From: Candidatus Nitrosocosmicus sp.
GTDB lineage: Archaea > Thermoproteota > Nitrososphaeria > Nitrososphaerales > Nitrososphaeraceae
DNA: 7,291 nt
NCBI GenBank assembly: GCA_030452275.1
Contig: JAKDMR010000096.1
Coordinates: 1-7,291 of the forward strand
Direction: 5' to 3'
Shown here: one piece after another, positions 1 through 5,129 of the stretch
Position numbering within the stretch: position 1 is the first letter of the stretch
Layout: each line of letters starts with the position of its first letter
Translations under genes and position numbers: made by a program
Notes under the pieces: model-generated
Told to the model about the DNA's origin: nothing
What the model saw: the letters and a program-made list of their open reading frames with translations, nothing else
The model's database searches: none

Positions 1-92
1 TGTAAGAATAATTTCAGCTTTCCAATAAATACAAACTCCGAGTGCCAATCATTTCAAATTTTTTTTAGCCTTAATGTATCCGACTAATATAG

Positions 93-110
93 TAAATTCT
101 ACAGAATTTA
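93..110. repeat. Inverted repeat TAAATTCT-AC-AGAATTTA
   Basis: The two 8-bp arms are perfectly complementary and separated by 2 bp. The spacer is too small for a good RNA hairpin, so the shape fits a binding site for a dimeric protein better than a terminator. In sequence this AT-rich such a match in 221 bp is not very improbable by chance, so its function is unproven. Confidence 0.45.
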
Positions 111-129
111 TAATATTGAGCCAAAAGGT

Positions 130-141
130 TTAATGCATTAA
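130..141. repeat. Perfect 12-bp palindrome TTAATGCATTAA
   Basis: TTAATGCATTAA is fully self-complementary and lies 20 bp from the 93-110 dyad. It could be a protein-binding site, or chance in AT-rich DNA. Confidence 0.4.
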
Positions 142-154
142 GCAGAAGTTCTTG

Positions 155-181
155 AGATTCTTATCCTGAATGAAGGAATCT
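155..181 (-). terminator. Possible weak stem-loop downstream of the minus-strand gene
   Basis: AGATTC (155-160) and GAATCT (176-181) are complementary across a 15-nt loop. Read on the minus strand, CCT and AGG inside the loop could lengthen the stem with a bulge. It lies about 40 nt past the stop codon of the 526-residue minus-strand gene. No clear T-run follows on that strand, so a terminator role is only a guess. Confidence 0.18.
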
Positions 182-221
182 TAATAATATAGACTCATAA
201 TTGTTATACACGACACCATTA

Positions 222-1802
222 TTACTGTTCCAAAGATTCAAAATAATTGTTAATCCATCTCTTTATGTCCTTTAGACAGTCCAGCGTAATTCCATTTCTG
301 TCTAACTCTGATTGCAAAGTGTCATAGGGACTATTTTTGTTGACTTTTATTGCTATTTCTTTGAGCAAACTATTCTTAATTAGATTGCAGTGATTGATGA
401 CTGAATAAGACTCGTTTTCTTCTCTGCTATATTCGCAGAACCTATCTATAATTGCTTTTTGTGTATTATTTGGAAATACACGTGGATTTCCATTATCTGA
501 TAGAATAGTTTTCAACGAAATTACTTTTTCATCAGAATTGGTAAGTGCATTGAATTTTCTTTGAAAATCAATCTTTGCACATTCCTTTTCATACCCGTGT
601 CTCTCTGTTTTTTCCTGCTCATAATCAGACCTCTTCATTTCTTCGATATATATAGCGATTTCGTCTTGTAATTTTGTAATAGCCTTAAATGTATCATCCG
701 ATAGATTCACGTGGACTAATCGTTGTGTATGAAAACTATAGAAATATCGCCTTATCCTTTCCAAATACCTTTTTGTAACTTCGTACTTCAACTTGGTAAT
801 ACTCATATTACGCAATTGTTGCTCAAAGTCTTGAGCAACATCAAAAATAAAATCTGAAATAAACGTTTCATTATGTGTGTGAATATAATCTTTGTAACAA
901 TCATAAAAGGATAAGAAAGGAAATCGCTTCTTTATTTGATAAGATGAATTTGAACCAAAAATCTTTTTGACGGAGGTGCGCTCATAATCTATATTTTTTA
1001 TACTGTAAATAGATCCATAAGCCGAATCAATCTCATCTTCTAGATTCCTGTATTCATCTATACTTGATACACTTGAAACAATTTTTTCAACACTAGTAAC
1101 ATCTAATTTGCCATCATATATTAAAAAAAGATATAGTAATCCCCTTAAATTCAAAACATATTTTTCCTCATCTTCGGTAGAAACAATATCAATATAGTCA
1201 AGGAAAGAAAAATTTGGAATAAAATTAAAATTCCTTATCGTTAGTCTAGTGCCCTTTTCTCTTCTAACATAAAAATATGGTTCAATTTCAAGATCTGTAA
1301 ATCTTGACTTTTGAAAAATTCTTATTTGATCCTTTTCTAATTTTTTTGTCTCGCTTAAATTAGTGAAATTTATCTCGATACGAAGATAATTATTCCTGTG
1401 ATCTGATATTTTAATACACTTTATCTTATTTTGATTCTCGTCTTCTTTTTCTGGAGTATCAAATAAAAGATCATCTTTACTTTCACACTTGAAATAATCC
1501 TTATATTCCTTAAAGATTTTGTTTCTAAATCTTAGTGGTTCCAATATGAATTCACCCGACTGTTTGGTTAGAAAATCGTCTTCTGTAAAGACTAAATTTG
1601 ACGGTAAATAAGGGGAGGCATGATATAATCTTTTTTTAACTTCGTACACATAGTTTTGCCTATGAGGGCGGTTTTTTACCCCTACTGCATCTTCGATTTC
1701 TGCTATAGACATAGGCACTGGACTCATTCCTAAGCAGTAAAGAAATAACCTTTCGACTTTGTTTTTGTCAGTCTTTTCCTTAGTTTTCATATTTTTAAGC
1801 AC
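222..1802 (-). CDS. Hypothetical 526-residue protein, possible N-terminal helix-turn-helix
   Basis: I do not recognise this family. The first ~70 residues look like a small helical DNA-binding fold: a helix at about 15-25, the segment SIAEIEDAVGV (32-42) typical of the first helices of a winged HTH, and a basic helix with YVYEVKKRLY (51-60). The middle (about 130-230) alternates polar and hydrophobic residues as in beta-strands. Residues 320-420 are strongly helical and charged, possibly coiled coil, and the C-terminus is helical. No signal peptide, membrane segment, Walker motif or clear nuclease signature is visible. The open frame begins at a GTG (1800-1802); an in-frame ATG four codons later (1788-1790) is an equally good start, and neither has a strong Shine-Dalgarno. 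It is transcribed divergently from the replication operon across a 51-bp gap holding a palindrome. Length and unbroken frame argue for a real gene. A regulator or element-specific accessory protein is possible but unproven. Confidence 0.85.
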   Translation of the reverse strand: MLKNMKTKEKTDKNKVERLFLYCLGMSPVPMSIAEIEDAVGVKNRPHRQNYVYEVKKRLYHASPYLPSNLVFTEDDFLTKQSGEFILEPLRFRNKIFKEYKDYFKCESKDDLLFDTPEKEDENQNKIKCIKISDHRNNYLRIEINFTNLSETKKLEKDQIRIFQKSRFTDLEIEPYFYVRREKGTRLTIRNFNFIPNFSFLDYIDIVSTEDEEKYVLNLRGLLYLFLIYDGKLDVTSVEKIVSSVSSIDEYRNLEDEIDSAYGSIYSIKNIDYERTSVKKIFGSNSSYQIKKRFPFLSFYDCYKDYIHTHNETFISDFIFDVAQDFEQQLRNMSITKLKYEVTKRYLERIRRYFYSFHTQRLVHVNLSDDTFKAITKLQDEIAIYIEEMKRSDYEQEKTERHGYEKECAKIDFQRKFNALTNSDEKVISLKTILSDNGNPRVFPNNTQKAIIDRFCEYSREENESYSVINHCNLIKNSLLKEIAIKVNKNSPYDTLQSELDRNGITLDCLKDIKRWINNYFESLEQ

Positions 1803-1853
1803 GAAACCTGTCAGGTCGCTATCTTTTCCACCTTAAACTAATTTAATAATATT
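1803..1853. promoter_or_regulatory. Divergent intergenic promoter region
   Basis: These 51 bp separate the minus-strand gene from the operon starting at 1854, so both promoters should lie in or near them. TTTAAG read on the minus strand (about 1833-1838) lies 31-36 bp from the GTG at 1802 and is a possible TATA element for that gene. On the plus strand, TATCTTTT (1820-1827) lies about 30 bp before the ATG at 1854 and is only a weak TATA candidate. No Shine-Dalgarno precedes the ATG, which fits a leaderless transcript. The promoter elements are not assigned with confidence. Confidence 0.5.
1806..1816. promoter_or_regulatory. Candidate operator ACCTGTCAGGT
   Basis: ACCTG-T-CAGGT is an 11-bp perfect dyad with a central T, and is GC-richer than its AT-rich surroundings. 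It sits 4 bp upstream of the GTG start of the minus-strand gene, close to where transcription should begin if the TATA candidate at about 1833-1838 is used. Ribbon-helix-helix dimers typically bind short dyads like this one, and such a protein is encoded 38 bp away. Its use as an operator is inferred. Confidence 0.35.
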
Positions 1854-2000
1854 ATGTTAAAACATCAAAAGGCTCATGAAAGAGTCTCTCTATATATTCC
1901 GAAAAGAATCTACCGCGAAATTGATAAAGAAAGATCTGACATCCCTCGTAGCAAATTTATTCTTCGTATTTTAGAGCAATATTTTAAAAGAGGAGTTTAA
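1854..2000 (+). CDS. Small ribbon-helix-helix (CopG/Arc-type) DNA-binding protein
   Basis: This 48-residue protein has the compact layout of an RHH transcription factor. The segment RVSLYIPKR (10-18) alternates in the way of the DNA-contacting beta-strand. It is followed by a first helix (about 18-28), a short turn at DIPRS (29-33) and a second helix, KFILRILEQYF (34-44). RHH proteins dimerise through the strand, which enters the major groove, and commonly act as repressors of plasmid copy number, transfer or toxin genes. It is the first gene of the plus-strand operon and lies next to the divergent palindrome at 1806-1816, so self-regulation and control of the replication genes are plausible. 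The start is the only ATG upstream of the strand. There is no Shine-Dalgarno, consistent with a leaderless mRNA. The stop is 5 nt before the next start. Family assignment rests on pattern only. Confidence 0.8.
   Translation: MLKHQKAHERVSLYIPKRIYREIDKERSDIPRSKFILRILEQYFKRGV
1989..1995 (+). promoter_or_regulatory. Ribosome binding site AGAGGAG for the Cys-rich small gene
   Basis: AGAGGAG lies 10 nt before the ATG at 2006, inside the end of the RHH gene. It is the main support for translation of the 45-codon gene that follows. Confidence 0.65.
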
Positions 2001-2005
2001 TCTTA

Positions 2006-2143
2006 ATGCAAGAAACAATTTCCTCGGACCTAACATTAGGTAAATGTCCTATAAGCTGTAACATTTGCAAAACAGTATACAGAAATGATGCGATAGAGTT
2101 CAAAATAATTTGTGAATGTCCTTGTCATAAGGACAAAAAATAG
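2006..2143 (+). CDS. Tiny Cys-rich putative zinc-binding protein (45 aa)
   Basis: The protein carries six cysteines and a histidine in two clusters: C14-x3-C18-x2-C21, then C36-x-C38-x-C40-H41. Two clusters about 15 residues apart in so small a protein suggest a zinc ribbon or treble-clef-like fold that binds one metal ion. Proteins of this kind in mobile elements are often DNA- or protein-binding accessory factors, but no specific family is recognised. A good Shine-Dalgarno precedes the ATG, the start is 5 nt after the RHH stop, and the next gene begins 12 nt after its stop, so it looks translated as part of the operon. The short length is the main reason for doubt. Confidence 0.72.
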   Translation: MQETISSDLTLGKCPISCNICKTVYRNDAIEFKIICECPCHKDKK

Positions 2144-2155
2144 GAAGTTTTAGGA

Positions 2156-2536
2156 ATGATAAACGTCAATAATTATACTAATACTAAACTTAATAAACAT
2201 TTTGATTCAAGTGAAATCAAACTAATTGAATTACATCGCCTATTACAAGAATTTTTTGTAGTCAACTTGTTTGAAGTTACCCATATTGGAATGATAAAAA
2301 ATATTCTCATACAACAGGTTATGAATCCTAATTCCACAATTACTATTGGAATTAGTTACTTTGAAGAAAATAAAAGAATTCTTTATCTGATGCAACAGTT
2401 AACGGAAGAAGCGAGAGTAGAGTCAATACGCATAGCATTACAAAAGTCATTTAAAATCGACTTAAATAATCGATTAATTACTATCGATTATTCAGATTCT
2501 ACTTTTATTCAAGGAGGAAGATCGTGTGAAATCTGA
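2156..2536 (+). CDS. Hypothetical 126-residue protein preceding the AAA+ gene
   Basis: I do not recognise this protein. It appears to be a small alpha/beta domain: a helix at about 19-34 (EIKLIELHRLLQEFF), a helix or strand near 43-55, a strand at TITIGISYF (61-69), a helix at about 79-95 and a strand at RLITIDYS (106-113). It has no membrane segment, signal peptide or metal-binding cluster. AGGAAG (2142-2147) lies 8 nt before the ATG. The end overlaps the start of the AAA+ gene by 11 nt, which suggests translational coupling and perhaps a partner role for the ATPase. That functional link is inferred from gene order alone. Confidence 0.78.
   Translation: MINVNNYTNTKLNKHFDSSEIKLIELHRLLQEFFVVNLFEVTHIGMIKNILIQQVMNPNSTITIGISYFEENKRILYLMQQLTEEARVESIRIALQKSFKIDLNNRLITIDYSDSTFIQGGRSCEI
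2465..2492 (+). repeat. 10-bp inverted repeat just upstream of the AAA+ gene's ribosome site
   Basis: AATAATCGAT (2465-2474) and ATCGATTATT (2483-2492) are exact reverse complements with an 8-nt spacer, a geometry that also allows an RNA stem-loop. The structure lies within the end of the preceding coding region and stops 18 nt before the AAGGAGG that serves the AAA+ gene. A third ATCGA box lies at 2456-2460, so ATCGA recurs at 13- and 14-bp steps. In AT-rich DNA this may be chance. Confidence 0.4.
2511..2517 (+). promoter_or_regulatory. Strong ribosome binding site AAGGAGG for the AAA+ gene
   Basis: AAGGAGG lies 8 nt before the GTG at 2526 and decides that start, which would otherwise be doubtful because it is a GTG inside the upstream gene. 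The nearby GTG at 2524 is in another frame. Confidence 0.75.
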
Positions 2537-5129
2537 TCATCGTGATTCAGATAGTTTAAATTACGACAATGATGGAAAACCAGGTTTCAAGATAACTGAA
2601 GATATCTCTAATCTGGGAATAAAAGAAATCACTCTGGACAGAAGTATATTGCAATTTATTTTTGAGGATAAAACTATATGTCCAGTATTTGTGGGAAGTT
2701 CTAAATCTTCTATTCAAAAATTATGTAAAGACATTAGAATCAAACTATCCAAGAAACTCCAATTCGTAGGTAACTCGCAATTAATAGATCGGGGATTATC
2801 GAATATTGAAGATCAAATAGTTTTGAACCGAGATGAAATTTTTGTTTCTACTACTTCTACGGATAACGATATAAATATACAAACAGAATTCTCCATAAAA
2901 TTTCATGATGAAATTAAGACCCTTAGATTTCAATTCCAAAAAGCATACAATCCTTATGTGGAATGGCAATCCAAGGTAGCAGAAAAATATGACAATCTAG
3001 AAAAGATATTCAAAAAACATTATCCCGAAGCCTGGATATTCATGGAATTTTGCTTAACGGTTAAATCAATACTGAACGTTATGGATTTTACCCTTCCATT
3101 TATGGGTGTAATAGTCGCACCTCCGTCTTCAATGAAAACAATGGTAATTCAGCTCTTTAGAAAATATGTCCATGTCTTTTACACAGACGGCTTTACTCCT
3201 AGCTCGCTTGTCTCGCATAATGCCGCATTGAACGAGGAACAACTACAAAAAGTCGACATGTTACCAAAAATGAAAGGTAAACTAGTACTTACTCCCGAAT
3301 TAGCATTGTTTTTTACAGGCAAGGAGGACGATCTTCAAAAGACTATGGGAATAATAACCAGAGTCCTTGATGGGCATGGTCTAGAGAATGATTCTGGAGC
3401 CCACGGTCATAGAAAATATGGAGATACTATGTTTGTATGGCTTGGAGCTGCAGTAGAGATACCTTTTAGGGTATGGAAACTATTGGGAACTCTAGGTCAT
3501 AAAATATACTTTATACGGCCTAACTTTCAAAAGAAAACGGTTTCGGATTTAAAACGAATTGCCAAAAACAACAATTTTTCCAGTATAAACAAGGAAATTG
3601 AAGAAGCGCTTTTAGATTATTTAAGAGTAGTTGATGCAGCACCTGAAATCGAAGGAAAGACAACACTTGAAAATAACGTTATAAAGATAAGATGGAACGA
3701 AGAAAAGGAGGGAGAGCAAGACAAGACTTTAGAATATCTAGCACAGCTAGCAAATTTACTTGCTCCTCTAAGAGGAGATGTCTACGTGTCTCAATCAAAA
3801 TTTACAAAACATAAATCTGATTATAATAACGAAAATAATGTATCAAATAATGAACAAAATAAACCCTATCAACAGCCACATCAAGTAGAAGGCCAAGATT
3901 ATGATACCGATTTTCCGATTATTGAAGATGCATCTAGAGCAGTTGTTCTTTTACGTAATTTAGCAATAGGACATGCTATATCTCAAGGAAGAGATTCTCT
4001 CACCATTAAAGATGTTCCAATAGCAATCAAAGTTGCTTTATCAACAGCACCTGTTAGACGTGTCAGAATATTAGACCTACTACTAAAAAGCGAAAATGGG
4101 GTACTTACAACATCTCAAATATGCAATGAATTATCAATATCACAGCCTCCTGTGACTCGCACAATGAGAGAATTTGATGCTCTCGGTATAGCGGATATAT
4201 CAGCTGTAGGAGAATATAGCAATTCAGAACTACAGATAAAATTGAATCAGGAATTTGAATGGTTTAGAACAGATGTATTTCTTCAATTAAAGGAAGATTT
4301 TGTTCCTTATGAAAAGAAAAATAATGAAAATGACAACTTTGACAGCCAGTCTGTTGATGATAGTAGTTTTACTGAGGATAAAAATGAAAATCATGTCGTT
4401 AAAAATGACAATACAGATAACCCAATCAGTCAAAACAAAGACCTTTTACCTCCCCTAGAAAGTAAGGAACAAGATAATATTAAATCTGATACTGTTGAAA
4501 CTGTAGGACCATGTGACAACAACAAAGACTGTCACACGTTCATAGATAATCTACCCCTAGAGCCACGGCAAAAAAATGATGTTTTGGATAATGGCATAAA
4601 TCAATCAGAATCACCGAAAGAAGATTATGATTTACAATCATCTTTAATACGGAATCAAAATGAAAATTGTGAGCACCACCAATTATCATCATCTTCCAAT
4701 CATTCTGACGATCATAACATAGAAAAAAATAGTGTGTCTCTCTGGGGGTCAAAATTATCAGAGCATGTGACGTTGTCACAAGCAGGAGAAGAGAATCAGA
4801 CCCAATATCAGGTATCTCCTACAATTCAAGAGAGCGACGGTATAAAGTACATTGCTTTTCAAGAAATTCTAAAAACAATAGAATCAACTCATGGCTCCAC
4901 AATAGCAGTTAATTATGCTATTACGACTGTTTGCAAAAATAATGAAACAGTAAGAAATTATTTGGGAGACAAACTTACTTCAAGAGAAAATCGAAATGTA
5001 AGGGATCTGATTTCGAATGTTATAAGACATCCAAATATCAAGAGCATAAAAAATAAACCCCAATTGCTAGTAAGTTGGTTTGAAAACAAAGATTCTTTGA
5101 ATGATTCTCAAAAAGGAGAAACGGCGTGA
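2526..5129 (+). CDS. AAA+ ATPase with MCM-like lid and winged helix; likely replication initiator/helicase
   Basis: The 867-residue protein seems to have five parts. (1) An N-terminal region (1-~160) of unknown fold. (2) An ATPase core (~165-335) with a P-loop-like APPSSMKT (198-205, K204/T205), a Walker-B-like LVLTPE (253-258, E258), a candidate sensor 1 at MFVWLGAAVEIP (302-313) and arginines R315 and R331 that could act in trans. (3) A helical lid (~464-510), SRAVVLLRNLAIGHA followed by a D-x-x-x-A pattern, resembling the C-terminal helices of MCM helicases. (4) A winged helix at about 512-580. (5) A low-complexity acidic, Asn/Ser-rich linker (~595-770) leading to a compact helical end domain (771-855). 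MCM-type AAA+ proteins are hexameric DNA helicases; position directly before polB supports a replication role. Both P-loop glycines and the Walker B aspartate are replaced, so the ATPase may be divergent or weakened. The start is set by AAGGAGG; the end overlaps polB by 4 nt. A DNA-binding ATPase regulator remains possible. Confidence 0.8.
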   Translation: MKSDHRDSDSLNYDNDGKPGFKITEDISNLGIKEITLDRSILQFIFEDKTICPVFVGSSKSSIQKLCKDIRIKLSKKLQFVGNSQLIDRGLSNIEDQIVLNRDEIFVSTTSTDNDINIQTEFSIKFHDEIKTLRFQFQKAYNPYVEWQSKVAEKYDNLEKIFKKHYPEAWIFMEFCLTVKSILNVMDFTLPFMGVIVAPPSSMKTMVIQLFRKYVHVFYTDGFTPSSLVSHNAALNEEQLQKVDMLPKMKGKLVLTPELALFFTGKEDDLQKTMGIITRVLDGHGLENDSGAHGHRKYGDTMFVWLGAAVEIPFRVWKLLGTLGHKIYFIRPNFQKKTVSDLKRIAKNNNFSSINKEIEEALLDYLRVVDAAPEIEGKTTLENNVIKIRWNEEKEGEQDKTLEYLAQLANLLAPLRGDVYVSQSKFTKHKSDYNNENNVSNNEQNKPYQQPHQVEGQDYDTDFPIIEDASRAVVLLRNLAIGHAISQGRDSLTIKDVPIAIKVALSTAPVRRVRILDLLLKSENGVLTTSQICNELSISQPPVTRTMREFDALGIADISAVGEYSNSELQIKLNQEFEWFRTDVFLQLKEDFVPYEKKNNENDNFDSQSVDDSSFTEDKNENHVVKNDNTDNPISQNKDLLPPLESKEQDNIKSDTVETVGPCDNNKDCHTFIDNLPLEPRQKNDVLDNGINQSESPKEDYDLQSSLIRNQNENCEHHQLSSSSNHSDDHNIEKNSVSLWGSKLSEHVTLSQAGEENQTQYQVSPTIQESDGIKYIAFQEILKTIESTHGSTIAVNYAITTVCKNNETVRNYLGDKLTSRENRNVRDLISNVIRHPNIKSIKNKPQLLVSWFENKDSLNDSQKGETA
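5113..5118 (+). promoter_or_regulatory. Ribosome binding site AAGGAG for polB
   Basis: AAGGAG lies 7 nt before the GTG at 5126. That GTG overlaps the TGA of the AAA+ gene (GTGA), an arrangement typical of translational coupling, and it supports this start for the polymerase. Confidence 0.7.

Larger units (their letters stand above)
1..221. other. Noncoding AT-rich region with several dyad symmetries
   Basis: No supportable gene lies here: forward-strand open stretches are short and the reverse-strand ATG at about 52 runs into a stop after 12 codons. The stretch holds an 8-bp-arm inverted repeat (93-110), a 12-bp perfect palindrome (130-141), a 6-bp-arm inverted repeat (155-181) and a run of eight T on the plus strand (59-66). 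It lies downstream of the minus-strand gene ending at 222, so it may hold that gene's terminator. It could also hold regulatory or replication-initiation sites; nothing seen decides between these. Confidence 0.6.

Noticed and set aside
59..66. Run of eight T, possible terminator of a plus-strand gene beyond the left edge
   Set aside because: No upstream plus-strand gene can be shown, and T-runs are common in DNA of this composition.
1..87. Plus-strand frame open from the left edge to a TAA at 85-87, possible tail of an upstream gene
   Set aside because: Only 28 codons, running through a T-rich stretch (59-66); this length is easily reached by chance and the encoded residues show no recognisable pattern.
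425..660. Possible nuclease or helicase motif in the C-terminal half of the minus-strand protein
   Set aside because: No ordered set of catalytic acidic residues or P-loop could be found; naming an enzyme would be guesswork.
2141..2158. Near-direct repeat TAGGAA...TAGGAA around the start of the 126-residue gene
   Set aside because: The first copy is accounted for by the stop codon and ribosome site and the second by the start region; two 6-bp copies are not significant.
4540..4779. 79-codon open frame on the minus strand
   Set aside because: It lies wholly inside the AAA+ gene, opposite its low-complexity linker, with no ribosome site; it is a shadow frame.
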